64,000 nt of DNA. Source: Pseudonocardia sp. CNS-139 (GTDB lineage Bacteria > Actinomycetota > Actinomycetes > Mycobacteriales > Pseudonocardiaceae). Positions 46,282-57,071 of this stretch are shown here, piece after piece. Each line of letters opens with the position of its first letter. Position 1 is the stretch's first letter. Under the pieces are notes generated by a model. That model saw only the letters and a program-made list of their open reading frames with translations. It was not told the origin of the DNA and did no database searches. The stretch is from positions 44,309 to 108,308 of the forward strand of contig MKJX01000022.1 of NCBI GenBank assembly GCA_001942415.1, written 5' to 3'. The translations under genes and the position numbers were made by a program.

Positions 46282-47204
46282 CTAGCGGACGGATGCGTGC
46301 TGCGCGGCGAGGGTGCGGTCGGGCGTGCACCAGCCGCACGGCGTGAAGCCCAGCTCCACGGCCTCGCGGACGGGGATCGGGATCAGCGCCTTGCCGATGA
46401 GCGCCCGGCAGCCGACGACGTGGTAGCGCGGCTGCTCGTCGACGACCAGCACCTCGCTCTCCAGCCCGGCCACCACGGCCGCGGCCGCGGCGTCGCGCGG
46501 CTCCTCCGGAGGCTCCTCCTCGGCCGTCGGCGTGGGCTCCTGCGCGGGCCCGCTCGCCCCGTTGACGTCCTTGGCCGGCTCGCCCGGGCCGTCGCCGGCC
46601 GGACCGCCGTGGCTCGCGGCGACCATCGCGGTGGCGTCGGCCGCCTTGTCGCCGCCCGCCGCCGCCGTGGTTGTCGTCGCGGCCTCCGGGGTGCCGGGCG
46701 CGCCGCCGTCGCGCCCGGGGAGCCTGCTCCGGCGTCACCCGGTGCGGCACCCGAAGGAGAACGAGCAACCCCTGCTGCGGTTACGGTCGGTGACGAACTA
46801 CCGCTCGATGGACTGGCGTCCGGGGAAGCGCCGGACGGTCGGTCCGTAGAGGCGGGCGGTTGCACGACCGGCATCACGACCGTCTGCTGGCTGTCCGCGC
46901 GCTGGTCGAACAGGGCCGTGGCCGAGTCCGGCTGTGCGCCGTCCGTTCCACCGGAGCGCGGGATCACCGGGAGCACCTCGGTGACCGGCTCCATGTCTGC
47001 CTGGCGGGACGGCCCTGCGGCCGCACCCGCCTCCGCGCCGGCCCTCACCGCGCTGCGCCGCTGCAGGTAGTCGACCAGCAGCACCGCCGCGGCGGCAACG
47101 CTGACGCCGACGGACACCCACGCCCACAGAACGCTGCCGGTCAGCAGCGCCACCACCAGCAGGCTGAAGGCGATCAGGACGAGGATCAGGACCAGCAGCA
47201 GCAC
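46282..47204 (-). CDS. Membrane protein with C-terminal cysteine/histidine motif (frameshifted)
   Basis: The start is GTG 47204. Two N-terminal helices ([20 protein letters not shown] and [20 protein letters not shown]) are followed by about 200 residues of disordered, proline/alanine/glutamate-rich sequence. A C-terminal module reads [13 protein letters not shown], then [16 protein letters not shown]. The YHxxxC...CxxC pattern resembles the small Ada-like zinc module found at the end of some nucleases and secreted proteins. A one-base shift near 46735 sits in the linker; the corrected length is 307. Located between divIVA and ileS; a link to the cell pole is only suggested by position. Confidence 0.65.
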
Positions 47205-47265
47205 GATGATTCACTCCGTCTACGGAGGTGCGGCACGCCTGCGGCGCACCGCCGGTCGTTCGGAC

Positions 47266-48096
47266 TCAGCTCCCGGCGTCGGCGCGCTGGCCGTAACCGG
47301 TGGCGGCGTACCCCCCGTTGGAGCTGGCCCGGCTGTCGGCAGGAGCCGCCGACCCGCGCTCCCCGAGGTCCCTGAGCTGGGACTCCAGGTAGGTCTTGAG
47401 GCGGGTGCGGTACTCGCGCTCGAACGTGCGCAGCTCGTCGATCTTCTTCTCCAGCACCGACTTGTCGCGGGTGATGGTGCCGATGATCTCGGCCTGCTTG
47501 CGCTCGGCGTCGCCGACCAGCGTGGCGGCCTTGTCGCGCGACTGCCGTTCCAGGGTCTCCGCCCTGGTACGGGCGTCGTTGAGCATCGTCTCGGCCCGCG
47601 CGCGGGCGTCGTTGACGAGCCCGTCCGACTTGGCACGCGCCTCCGAGAGCAGCTGCTCCGACTTGGTGCGCGCGTCGGTGAGCATCGCGTCGGCCTCGGA
47701 CTTGGCCTCGGCGGTGAGCCGCTCGGCCATCTCCTGGGCCATGCTCAGGACCTTCGCGACCTGGACGTGGTGGTCGCCCTGCTCGGGCGAGTCGCCACCC
47801 ATCGGACCCAGGCCCATGGGGCGCTGGATCTGCTGCGTCGGCGGGGAGACCGGTGGCGGCGCCATCGGCGCAGGCCGCGCGGCGCGTGCGTCCTCCAGGT
47901 CGGCCTGCGCGTTCCCGAGCCGCTGCTCGAGCTGCGCGACCTGCTCGCGCAGGTCGTCGTTCTCGTCGATCAGCCGGGCGAGCTCGGCCTCGACCAGGTC
48001 GAGGAACGCGTCGACCTCGTCCTCGTTGTACCCCCTCTTACCGATAGGGGGCTTGCTGAACGCGACGTTGTGAACGTCGGCGGGTGTCAGCGGCAT
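47266..48096 (-). CDS. divIVA: DivIVA/Wag31 polar growth protein
   Basis: This intact 276-residue protein has the N-terminal membrane-binding domain [20 protein letters not shown] and [21 protein letters not shown] proline-rich insert is followed by a long coiled coil ([20 protein letters not shown] and similar heptads). In actinobacteria DivIVA (Wag31) marks cell poles and recruits the elongation machinery. It sits in the usual order sepF-yggT-divIVA downstream of ftsZ. Phosphorylation by Pkn kinases is known for mycobacterial Wag31 but was not assessed here. Confidence 0.93.
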   Translation of the reverse strand: MPLTPADVHNVAFSKPPIGKRGYNEDEVDAFLDLVEAELARLIDENDDLREQVAQLEQRLGNAQADLEDARAARPAPMAPPPVSPPTQQIQRPMGLGPMGGDSPEQGDHHVQVAKVLSMAQEMAERLTAEAKSEADAMLTDARTKSEQLLSEARAKSDGLVNDARARAETMLNDARTRAETLERQSRDKAATLVGDAERKQAEIIGTITRDKSVLEKKIDELRTFEREYRTRLKTYLESQLRDLGERGSAAPADSRASSNGGYAATGYGQRADAGS

Positions 48097-48146
48097 CGGA
48101 TCACCTCATGCAGTCCTCGGCGGCGGCACCGTGTGACTGGGGCTCA

Positions 48147-48437
48147 CTACGGCGTCGGCTGGGCAACGTTCATCAGTATGAACACCACCAGCAGTAGAAC
48201 CATAATCGACAGGTCCAGTCCCACACCGCCGATGCGGACGACGGGGATCACTCTCCGCAACAGCTTCACGGGCGGGTCGGTGATGGTGAAGATCAGTTCG
48301 AGCGCCACCGCACTGGGTCCGACCGGGACCCACTGGCGCGCGAAGCTGCGCACGAGCTCGACGACGATGCGGCCGACGAGCAGGAGCCAGAAGAAGAACA
48401 GCGCGTAGTAGAGGACGAACTGCAGGGCGAGCGGCAC
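48147..48437 (-). CDS. YggT-family membrane protein
   Basis: This intact 96-residue protein starts at GTG 48437. Two helices (LQFVLYYALFFFWLLLVGRI and VGLDLSIMVLLLVVFILMNV) flank the conserved TDPPVKLLRRVIPVVRIGGV segment of YggT proteins. The gene always sits between sepF and divIVA in actinobacteria, and a role in division-site membrane organisation is assumed but unproven. Confidence 0.9.
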   Translation of the reverse strand: MPLALQFVLYYALFFFWLLLVGRIVVELVRSFARQWVPVGPSAVALELIFTITDPPVKLLRRVIPVVRIGGVGLDLSIMVLLLVVFILMNVAQPTP

Positions 48438-48524
48438 GGTGCCGATGCTAGCGGGCCTCTGTGCTGGTCGTCGGGCCGCGACCGCCCGTTCGCGCGTCGC
48501 CCGGCCGGTCGCGGCGGGCGGGCC

Positions 48525-49253
48525 TCACTCGGACCGCAGGACGCCCCGCTCGGCCAGCTTGCGGGCGTCGTCCGCGGAGACCTCGACGTCGGCCGGGGTC
48601 AGCAGGAACACCCGGTTGGTGACCTTGTCGAGGCCGCCGTGGAGGGCGAAGACGAGCCCGGCGGCGAAGTCCACGAGCCGCTTGGCCTCGGCGGCGTCCA
48701 GCTCGGTGAGGTTCATGATCACCGGCTGGCCGGCGCGGTAGCGCTCGCCGATCGTGCGGGCCTCCCGGTAGCTGCGCGGCTGGACCGTGGTGATCCGGGC
48801 CAGCGCGGCCCCGCCGACGAGGCGTTCCCGCTGCTCGGGGACGGGAGCGGGCACCGGGCGGAGCGGGTCGCGCAGGCTCGGCTCCGCGTCGATCGCGAGC
48901 GCGCCGCGCACCGCCGACGGGCCCGGCGCGCCGGGCCCGCCACGGGCCCGCTCGGGGGCCATCGGGCGCGGCGGGCGCCGGTCCCAGTCGTCGTCGTACC
49001 GGGGCCGCTCCACCCGTTCCCGCTCGAACCGCTCGAAGTGCTCCGGCACGTCGTCGTAGGTGAAGCGGTCGTCCCACCGCTGGTCGGCGTAGTCGCGGGC
49101 CGGCCGCTCGGGACGGCGCGGCCCGCCCGCCTGCTCCGGGTAGCGGTCGGCCGCGGGCTCCTCGGCGTAGTCGTCGTAGTGCGCCATCTCGTCGGCGGGG
49201 ACCATGCCGAAGTAGGCCTTGAGCCGGTACATCGCGCCCATCCGCGCTCCCAT
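48525..49253 (-). CDS. sepF: SepF cell division protein
   Basis: This intact 242-residue protein could start at ATG 49253 or ATG 49241 ([11 protein letters not shown], the amphipathic membrane anchor). A charged, disordered region rich in D, R and P is followed by the SepF core: [40 protein letters not shown] and [20 protein letters not shown]. SepF tethers FtsZ to the membrane in actinobacteria, which lack FtsA. It lies four genes downstream of ftsZ in the normal order. Confidence 0.93.
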   Translation of the reverse strand: MGARMGAMYRLKAYFGMVPADEMAHYDDYAEEPAADRYPEQAGGPRRPERPARDYADQRWDDRFTYDDVPEHFERFERERVERPRYDDDWDRRPPRPMAPERARGGPGAPGPSAVRGALAIDAEPSLRDPLRPVPAPVPEQRERLVGGAALARITTVQPRSYREARTIGERYRAGQPVIMNLTELDAAEAKRLVDFAAGLVFALHGGLDKVTNRVFLLTPADVEVSADDARKLAERGVLRSE

Positions 49254-49308
49254 CCTCGACTGCCCCGACGGCCGGCCCGGGGGCGGCGCGCGCCTCTCCG
49301 ACCGACGA

Positions 49309-50049
49309 TCACCGCGAGGTTAACGGTCGTTCCCCCACAAGAGCCGTTCCGACACGCACGACCACCGATCCGTGGCGCACCGCTGCTTCGAGGTCGCCGC
49401 TCATCCCCGCCGACAACGTCCTGGCCTGCGGAAACTCCGCACGGAGAGCAGCGGCGGCCGATTCGACCTCGGCGAATGCTCCATCCGGGTCGGCTCCGAG
49501 CGGAGCGACCGCCATGACTCCGTCGAGCTGCAGCCCGGCGCACGAGGAGACGTGTTCGGCGAGTGGCAACAGCGCGTTGCGCGGCACGCCACCCCGCCGT
49601 GGGTCGCCGTCGACGCTGAACTGGAGCAGTACCGGTAACGGAGTGACTCGCCCACCGGTCTCCTGTTCGCGCCGGACGGCCCGGTCGAGTGCGTCCGCCA
49701 ACCGCTCGGAGTCGACCGACTCCACACGGTGCGCCCAGCGGGCCGCCTCCGCCGCCTTGTTCCGCTGCAGGCTCCCGATCAGGTGCCAGCGCGGGGCCGC
49801 GGCGGGGCGCAGCCGGGCCACCTCGGCGACCTTCGCGGTCGCCTCCTGCACCCGGTTCTCCCCGAACGCGGCGAGGCCGAGGTCGAGCAGCAGCGCGACG
49901 TCGGCCGGCGGCACCGTCTTGGTCACGGCGAGCAGCTGCACCTCGTCCGGCTCCCGGCCGGCCGCGACGCACGCGGCCGCGATCCGCTCCCGCACCGCCG
50001 CGAGCCGCTTCTCCAGCTCGGCTCTCCGGTCTGTCATCGGTTCGCCCAC
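49309..50049 (-). CDS. YggS-family PLP homeostasis protein
   Basis: This intact 246-residue protein starts at GTG 50049 or ATG 50037. It is a PLP-binding TIM barrel with the cofactor lysine in [41 protein letters not shown] and [17 protein letters not shown]. It keeps PLP levels balanced and has no known catalytic activity. It is placed between pgeF and sepF, as in most actinobacteria. Confidence 0.92.
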   Translation of the reverse strand: MGEPMTDRRAELEKRLAAVRERIAAACVAAGREPDEVQLLAVTKTVPPADVALLLDLGLAAFGENRVQEATAKVAEVARLRPAAAPRWHLIGSLQRNKAAEAARWAHRVESVDSERLADALDRAVRREQETGGRVTPLPVLLQFSVDGDPRRGGVPRNALLPLAEHVSSCAGLQLDGVMAVAPLGADPDGAFAEVESAAAALRAEFPQARTLSAGMSGDLEAAVRHGSVVVRVGTALVGERPLTSR

Positions 50050-50069
50050 ATGCCCATGTGTATCGGGCG

Positions 50070-50779
50070 CTACCGGCGCGGGTCGATCCAGATGATCCCG
50101 GCCTGGCGTCCGGAGCGCGGGTCCCGGCGGTGGCTGTAGAGGTCGCGGGACTCCAGCGTGCAGCGCGGGTCGCCGCCGATCCGGGCGACGCCGAGGTCGG
50201 CGAGCTGGTGGTAGAGCCCGGCCCGGACGTCGAGGCCGGGCGTGCCGCGCCGGGTGCGGGACGCGCTGCCGGGCAGCTGCGCGTCGACCTCGGCGCGCAT
50301 CGCGGCCGGCACCTCGTAGCAGCCGCCGCAGATGGCCGGGCCGAGCAGCACCTCCATCGCGCGACGTGGGCCCCGAGCGCCTCCATCGCCGCGATCGTCG
50401 CGGGCACCACCCCGGCCGCGGCCCCGACCCGCCCGGCGTGCGCCGCGCCGACGACCCCGGCCTCGGGGTCGGCGATCAGCACGGGCACGCAGTCCGCGGC
50501 CAGCACCGCGAGCCCGAGGCCCGGGAGCGCGGTGACGGCGGCGTCGGTCCGGGGCACGTCGACGGAGCCCGGCCCGGGCACCGCGTCCACCGTCTCGACC
50601 CGGGTGCCGTGCACCTGCCCGAGGAACACCACGGGCACACCCAGCTCGCGGCTGAGCCGGCCGCGGTTCGCGGCCACCGCCGCCGGGTCGTCGCCCACGC
50701 TCGCGGACAGGTTGAACGAGGAGAACGACCCTCGCGAGCGGCCGCCTTCGCGGGTGCTGACGACGCGGCGGACGCGCAC
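50070..50779 (-). CDS. pgeF: Peptidoglycan editing factor, laccase-domain family (frameshifted)
   Basis: This YfiH/YlmD family protein has FLGQVHGTRVETVD, AADCVPVLIADPEAG and VVGAAHAGRVGAAAG, which hold the zinc/copper His and Cys residues. The C-terminal part includes ICGGCYEVPAAM and the ending IIWIDPRR. PgeF removes misplaced L-Ser from peptidoglycan precursors made by MurC. A one-base shift near 50363 is corrected to 236 residues. The GTG start is five bases after the ftsZ stop, so it is co-transcribed with ftsZ. Confidence 0.9.
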
Positions 50780-50784
50780 GGGCG

Positions 50785-52179
50785 TCAGCGCTTCATGAAC
50801 GGCGGCACGTCCACGTCGTCGTCCAGGTCCGTGGCGTCCACCGGCTGGGCGTAGGCCGAGGACGGGCGCTCGGGCACCGTCGGCGTCGCGGTCGGCATGG
50901 CGCCGGGCATGGCGCCGGGCGCCGGCCGCAGCGCCTCCGGCGCCTCGAAGGCCATCTCGCGCCGGACGTCGGGCTGGCGCGGCGACGGCGGCGCGTACGG
51001 GGAGGACGGCGGCAGCGGGGCGCCCGGGGCCGGCGGCGGGAGCGTGCCCGACTGGTTCGGCGACGGCGGGAGCGGCGGCGGGGTGGCCGGGGGCGGCGGC
51101 TTCACGGCCGGCGCGCTCTCGGCGGCGGCCGGCGCGGGCGTGGCGGTCGAGCCGCTCACGCCGGGCGCAATCACGCCGGACGCGGGCTTCTCCGGGGACC
51201 GGAACGCGGTGGGCTCCAGCTTCTTGTGCGTGGGCCCGCCCGCCTCGAACCCGGCGGCGATGACGGTCACCCGCACCTCGTCGCCGAGCGAGTCGTCGAT
51301 CACGGTGCCGAAGATGATGTTGGCCTCGGGGTGCGCGGCCTCCTGCACCAGCGACGCGGCCTCGTTGATCTCGAAGAGACCGAGGTCGGAGCCACCGGCG
51401 ATGGACAGCAGCACGCCCTGCGCCCCGTCCATCGACGCCTCCAGCAGCGGCGAGTTGATCGCCTTGCCGGCGGCTGCACGGCCCGGCCCTCGCCCCTCGC
51501 GGACCCGATGCCCATGAGTGCGCTGCCCGCCCCGGACATGACGGACTTGACGTCCGCGAAGTCCAGGTTGATCAGGCCCGGCGTGGTGATCAGGTTCGTG
51601 ATGCCCTGCACACCGGAGAGGAGCACCTCGTCGGCCGAGCGGAACGCGTCCATCAGCGAGACGCCCACGTCGCCGAGCTGCAGCAGCCGGTCGTTGGGGA
51701 TCACGATGAGCGTGTCGCACTCGTTGCGCAGCTCCTGTATCCCCTGCTCGGCCTGGTTGGCCCGGCGCCGCCCCTCGAACGTGAACGGGCGGGTGACCAC
51801 GCCGATCGTCAGCGCGCCGAGCTTGCGCGCGATCGACGCGACGACGGGCGCGCCGCCGGTGCCGGTGCCGCCGCCCTCGCCCGCGGTGACGAAGACCATG
51901 TCGGCCCCCTTGAGGACCTCCTCGATCTCCTCGCGGTGGTCCTCGGCGGCCTTGCGCCCGACCTCGGGGTTGGCCCCGGCGCCGAGCCCGCGCGTCAGCT
52001 CCCGGCCGATGTCCAGCTTGACGTCGCGTCGGACATGAGGAGGGCCTGCGCGTCCGTGTTCACCGCGATGAACTCGACGCCCTTCAGACCGACCTCGATC
52101 ATGCGGTTGACGGCGTTCACGCCGCCGCCACCGATGCGACGACCTTGATGACGGCCAGGTAGTTGTGCGGGGGCGTCAT
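50785..52179 (-). CDS. ftsZ: Cell division GTPase FtsZ (three frameshifts)
   Basis: This tubulin-like GTPase forms the Z ring. The signature loop is [20 protein letters not shown], with [15 protein letters not shown] at the N-terminus, [20 protein letters not shown] and [13 protein letters not shown] [21 protein letters not shown] long proline-rich linker precedes the C-terminal peptide [12 protein letters not shown], which binds SepF and other partners. Single-base shifts near 52137, 52030 and 51475 break the frame; adding three gives 465 residues. ATG 52179. The 151-bp gap to ftsQ (52180-52330) contains probable promoter elements such as CCTAGCGTC on the minus strand. Confidence 0.96.
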
Positions 52180-52330
52180 AGGGCGCACCTTTCGGTCAAG
52201 CTCGGGTCCGTCCCCGGAGGTCCGGGCCAACGAACGGAGACGCTAGGTCGCGTCACGGCGTCGGTCCAGCAGGCGCGCCGCGCGGCCGCTAGCCCCCGTC
52301 CGGGTCGATCTCCGTGGTACACGGGGGACG

Positions 52331-53152
52331 CTACCGGCGGATCGTGGGCAGGTCGGGGCTCGTCACGTCGTAGACGTGCCCGGGCTGGGTCAGCAGCGCG
52401 ACGAGCACCGCGCCCTTCTCCGCCGCCCGCTCCGGCGTGCCCCAGCGGACCTCGCGCCCACCCCGCAGACCTATCGTGACCTGCGCGGGAGCGCCCGGGA
52501 CCGCCACCGTGGCGCGCACCGACTCGACCTCGGGACGCACGGCCGCCGGGCAGCCCCGCCGAGCACCGGCGACGGCCGCGAGCCGTGGCCGGGTCGCCGG
52601 GAGGTGGCGGGCACCTCCAGTCCGGGCAGGCCGGGCGGACGGGCGCGCGGTACGAGCCGCGCCGGAGGCGTCGACGAGCGCGGGCCCGTCCGGCGTGTCG
52701 AGCGTGGCGACGGGCACGCGTTCGGCCACCACCACGGTCACGGTGTGCGGCCAGGTCCGCGAGACGTCCACCGACGCGACGGCCGGCAGCGCGCCGACCC
52801 GCTCCGCGACGGCGCCGGTGTCGACGGCGACGAGCGGGGTGCGCTCGGGCACGGCCGCGGCGGCCAGCACGTCGCGACCGGCACCGTCACGCGGCCGCGG
52901 CGGCCAGCACGTCGCGACACCGTCCGCGCCGACGACCTGCACGTCCTCGACGTCGACGAGCCCGGCGTCGAACAGCAGGAACCGCACGCCGAACCCGAGG
53001 CCGCCGAGCAGGACCACGGCGCCGAGCAGGATCGCGAGCCGCCTGCGGCGCCGGAAGACGCGCGGGTGGGCGGCGGGCGGGGCCGGGCGCGGCGCGGCCG
53101 CCGGGCGCTCGGCGGGCGTCCGCCGCGTGCGCTGGGCGGCCGGGCGGGTCAT
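52331..53152 (-). CDS. ftsQ: FtsQ/DivIB division protein, disturbed in the middle
   Basis: An N-terminal cytoplasmic basic tail (HPRVFRRRRRLAILLGAVVL) runs into the single helix, then a POTRA-type region (VDVEDVQVVGADGV and LPAVASVDVSRTWPHTVTVV). The C-terminus ends EVRWGTPERAAEKGAVLVAL and TQPGHVYDVTSPDLPTIRR. A 40-bp tandem duplication at 52852-52918 inserts CWPPRPRDGAGR between DGVAT and DVLAAAAVPE. The stretch after DASG until AAVRPEVESVRA also looks out of frame. Total length is 273. ATG 53152 overlaps the murC stop. Confidence 0.85.
   Translation of the reverse strand: MTRPAAQRTRRTPAERPAAAPRPAPPAAHPRVFRRRRRLAILLGAVVLLGGLGFGVRFLLFDAGLVDVEDVQVVGADGVATCWPPRPRDGAGRDVLAAAAVPERTPLVAVDTGAVAERVGALPAVASVDVSRTWPHTVTVVVAERVPVATLDTPDGPALVDASGAARTARPSARPARTGGARHLPATRPRLAAVAGARRGCPAAVRPEVESVRATVAVPGAPAQVTIGLRGGREVRWGTPERAAEKGAVLVALLTQPGHVYDVTSPDLPTIRR
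52852..52918. repeat. Direct 27-bp repeat within ftsQ
   Basis: A 27-base segment (52852-52878), starting CGGCCGCGGCGGCCAGCACG, recurs exactly at 52892-52918, giving a 40-bp tandem period with a 13-base spacer. In normal FtsQ only one copy (coding for DVLAAAAVPE) is expected. 40 is not a multiple of three, so the copy alters the frame. Confidence 0.85.
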
Positions 53153-54553
53153 CCCTGCTCCCGCTTCTCCAGCTCGAGCAGGATCTCCGGGGCGAGCACC
53201 GTGACGTCGCCGGCGCCATGGTGATCACCAGGTCGCGGGGCCGGGCGAGGCCGGCGCGGCGGCGGGCACGTCGGCCCAGCGCGGCTCGTAGTGCACGCGC
53301 TCGCGCGGGAGCGTCACGGCGTCGGCGACGAGCGCGCCGCTCACGCCCGGCTCCGGGTCCTCGCGCGCGCCGTAGACGTCGAGCACGACCACCTCGTCGG
53401 CCAGCCCGAGCGCGGTGCCGAACTCGGCGGCGAACTGGCGGGTGCGGGAGTAGAGGTGCGGCTGGAACGCGACGAGCACCCGGCCGGCGCCGTCGGCGAC
53501 CTCCTGCGCGGCGCGCAGCTGCGCGGCGACCTTGCTCGGGTGGTGCGCGTAGTCGTCGTAGACGGCCACGCCGGCGGCCCGGCCGCGGAACTCGAACCGG
53601 CGGCGCACCCCGTCGAACGCGGCGAGCCCCTCGAGCAGCTCCTTCGGGTCGGCGCCCAGCTCCACACCCGCGAGCAGCGCGCCGAGCGCGTTGAGCGCCA
53701 TGTGTTCGCCGGGCACGGCGAGGCGCAGGTGGTGCTCGACGCCGTCGTGGCGCAGCACGACCTGGGCGCCGGCCCCGTCCGGGCGGAACGCGACGAGCTG
53801 CGCGTCCAGCCCGTCGGCCCGCCCGTAGCTGCGGACCGCGATGCCGCGCCCGGCCGCGACCCGCGCGAGCTCGGCGGCCCCGGGGTCGTCCGTGCAGGTC
53901 ACGAGCGTGCCGCCGGGCACGATCCGGTCGAGGAAGTCGGCGAACGCGGCGACGTACGCCTCGGCGCTGCCGTAGTGGTCGAGGTGGTCGGCCTCGACGT
54001 TGGTGACCACGGCGACCTGCGGCGAGAACGCCAGGAAGGACGCGTCGCTCTCGTCGGCCTCGGCCACGAAGACCGTGCCGGTGCCCTCGTGCGCGCCAGA
54101 CCCGGACGCGGCGAGGTCGCCGCCGATCGCGAACGACGGGTCCAGCCCGCAGTGCTGCAGCGCGACCGTGAGCATCGAGGTGGTGGAGGTCTTGCCGGCC
54201 GTGCCGGTGACGGCGGCGAGCCGGCGGCCGGTGGTGAGCGCGGCGAGCGCCTGCGCGCGGTGCACCACGGGGATGCCGCGCTCGCGGGCGGCGGCCAGCT
54301 CGACGTTGGTCTCGCGGATCGCCGACGAGACCACCACGGTGGCCGGCGGTGCGGGCAGGTTCGCCGGGTCGTGTCCCACGGCCACCCGGGCGCCCAGCGC
54401 CCGCAGCGCGAGCACCACGGCCGAGTCCTTGGCGTCCGAGCCGGACACCGAAACGCCCCTGGCCAGCAGGATCCGGGCGATGCCGCTCATCCCGGCGCCG
54501 CCGATGCCGATCAGGTGCACGCGCTGCGCGAGCACGGTCGCCTCCCCGTCCAT
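53149..54553 (-). CDS. murC: UDP-N-acetylmuramate-alanine ligase (two frameshifts at C-terminus)
   Basis: This ligase adds L-alanine to UDP-MurNAc. The N-terminus has [20 protein letters not shown], the ATP loop is [16 protein letters not shown], and [29 protein letters not shown] and [12 protein letters not shown] are the Mur motifs. Two single-base shifts near 53262 and 53222 change the last 40 residues; the natural end reads [20 protein letters not shown] and its TGA overlaps the ftsQ ATG. ATG 54553 overlaps the murG stop by one base. The corrected length is 468. Confidence 0.95.
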
Positions 54554-55690
54554 CAGTCCCGCCACACCCGCGGGTCGATCTTGATGATCTCGGTGACCGG
54601 GTCCCGCGCCTCGCCGCGGTGCCCGCGCACCAGGTCCAGCACCAGCCGGGCCAGCCGCTGGTCGGCGTCCGCGTGCCCGGAGGCGCGCGCGGCGCGGCTC
54701 ATCGCCGCGAGCCGGCGCGGGTTGGTGAGCAGCGGCACGACCTCCTCGACGGCCCGCGCGCCGTCCATCTCCGCGTCGTCCACCAGGATGCCGCCGCCGG
54801 CCGCGACGACGGGCGCGGCGTTGAGCGCCTGCTCGCCGTTGCCGATCGGGAGCGGGACGTAGACCGCGGGCAGCCCGACGGCCGTGACCTCGGCGACCGT
54901 GGTCATCCCGCTGCGGCCGAGCACGGCGTCGGCCGCGGCGTACGCGAGGTCCATGCGTTCGATGTAGGGCACCGGGACGTACCCGCGGGCGGGCGGCGCG
55001 GGCTCGCCGGTGCGACCGTGGCCGTGCAGCACGGAGATGCCGCGCGCAGCAGCTCCGGCAGCGCCTCGGCGACGGCCTTGTTGAGCGTGCGGGCGCCCTG
55101 CGAGCCGCCGAAGACCAGCAGCACCGGGCCCTGCGGGGGCAGGCCGAAGAACCGGCGGCCCTGCGCGCGCAGCGCGACCCGGTCGAGGCCGGTGATCGAG
55201 CGGCGCAGCGGCATGCCGACGACCTGCTCGTTCTCCAGCCCGGTGCCCGGCACGGCGACGGCGACCAGCTCCGCGAACCGGGCGCGACCTTGTTGGCCAG
55301 TCCGGGCTTGGCGTTCGCCTCGTGGACGGCGATCGGCACCCGGCCGCGAGCGCCGAGGTACGCGGGCAGCGCGACGTAGCCGCCGAAGCCCATCACGACG
55401 TCGGCGTCGACGGCGTCGAGCACCTCGCGGACCCGCGAGATCGCGCCGTGGATGCGGCCCGGCAGCTTGAGCAGGTCCATGGTGGGCCGGCGCGGCAGCG
55501 GCACCGGCGGGATCAGCTCCAGCCGGTAGCCGCGGGCCGGGATGAGCGCGGTGTCGAGGCCGCGCTCGGTGCCCAGGGCGGTGACGCGCACGTCCGGGTG
55601 CAGCCGGCGTACGGCGTCGGCGAAGGCGAGCGCGGGCTCGATGTGCCCGGCACTCCCCCCACCTGCGACGACAACCGATGGTCCCGTCAT
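54553..55690 (-). CDS. murG: MurG undecaprenyl-PP-MurNAc-pentapeptide GlcNAc transferase (two frameshifts)
   Basis: This GT-B enzyme makes lipid II. The N-terminal glycine loop is [20 protein letters not shown], with [33 protein letters not shown] and [20 protein letters not shown]. The donor half shows [20 protein letters not shown] and [13 protein letters not shown]. Single-base shifts near 55285 and 55035 are corrected to 379 residues. ATG 55690 overlaps the ftsW stop (ATGA). Confidence 0.95.
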
Positions 55691-57071
55691 CTGACCGACC
55701 CTCGCGGTGCGGGCGGACGGGCGGCGGGGGCGCGGTACGGCTCGGGCAGCGGGAGCCGCAGGACACGGGCGATGCGGCCCTGCCCGTTCTGCCGCAGCGC
55801 CGCGATGGCCTCAGGTTCGTGACGCGCCGCGTTGGCGAGTATCCCGAAGACGAACATGGTGACCACGAGCGACGTGCCTCCCGAGGAGATCAGCGGGAGC
55901 TGCAACCCGGTCACCGGCAGCAGTCCCACGACGTAGCTGATGTTGATGGCCGCCTGGGCGACGAGCCATGTGGTCGAGGTGGCGACGACGATCTTGAGCC
56001 AGGGGTCGGCGCTGCGTGCCGCGATCCGGAACCCGGTGTACGCGAGCGTCGCGAAGAGCGCCAGCACCGCGAACGCGCCGAGGAACCCGAGCTCCTCCCC
56101 CACGATCGCGAAGATGAAGTCGTTGTGCGCGTTGGCAGGTAGCTCCACTTGGCACGGCCCTGCCCGAGCCCGACGCCGAACAGCCCGCCGTCGGCGAGGG
56201 AGTAGAGCGCCTGCAGGCCCTGGAAGCGGGCCCCGAGCGGGTCGGTGTCGCCGGGCGAGAGGAACGCGGTGATCCGGTCGAGCCGGTACTCCGCCGAGAG
56301 CGCCAGCGCGATGGCCCCGATGACGCCGCCGCTGGTCAGGGCCAGGATCAGGCGCATCGGCGCGCCCGCGAAGAAGAGCAGCGCGATGAGCACGACGCCC
56401 ACCGAGATCGTCATGCCCAGGTCGGGCTGCAGCACCAGCAGCGTCAGGAGCAGCACGGTGACCGGCACGACCGGCGAGATCGCGTAGCGCCAGCGGTGGA
56501 TCACCGCGCGCCGGGCGACGAGCACGTGCGCGCCCCACAGCGTCAGCGCGACCTTGACCGCCTCGGACGGCTGGAGCGAGAACGACCCCAGCTCGAACCA
56601 GGCCCGCGAGCCGTTGCGGGTGTCGCCGAGGAACAGCACGGCGACCAGCGAGAGCACGCCGACGACGAGCGCCGCGGGCGCGAGGGCGCGCAGCCGCCGC
56701 GGCGAGAGGCGCAGCCCGAGCCAGAACATGAGCAGGCCGGGCACGCAGAACATGAGCTGGCGGGTGAACACCGAGTACGACGACCCGTCGGCCGTGAACG
56801 ACTCGACCGACGACGCCGACAGCACCATGACCAGCCCGAACAGCGTCAGCAGCCCGAACACGCCGAGCACCAGGTGCAGCGACGTCAGCGGGCGGCGCAG
56901 CCACTGGCCCAGCGCCGCCGCGGTGCGCCCGATCGCGAACCGGATCCGGTGCCGCTGCGGCACGGGCCGCGGCCGCCGCGGCGTCCGCTCGCCGGTGCGC
57001 TGCGCCGGGACGCCGGGCCGGCGCGCGGCCGGCTTCGTCGCGGCGGGGCGGGTCTCCCGGGGCGTGCTCAT
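55687..57071 (-). CDS. ftsW: FtsW, SEDS-family peptidoglycan polymerase (frameshifted)
   Basis: This SEDS glycosyltransferase acts in septal peptidoglycan synthesis with FtsI. A basic 60-residue N-terminus is followed by ten helices. Motifs are [38 protein letters not shown], and [20 protein letters not shown] with [21 protein letters not shown] one-base shift near 56140 lies between KWSYLP and NAHNDF; the corrected length is 461. ATG 57071 overlaps the murD stop. Confidence 0.95.
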
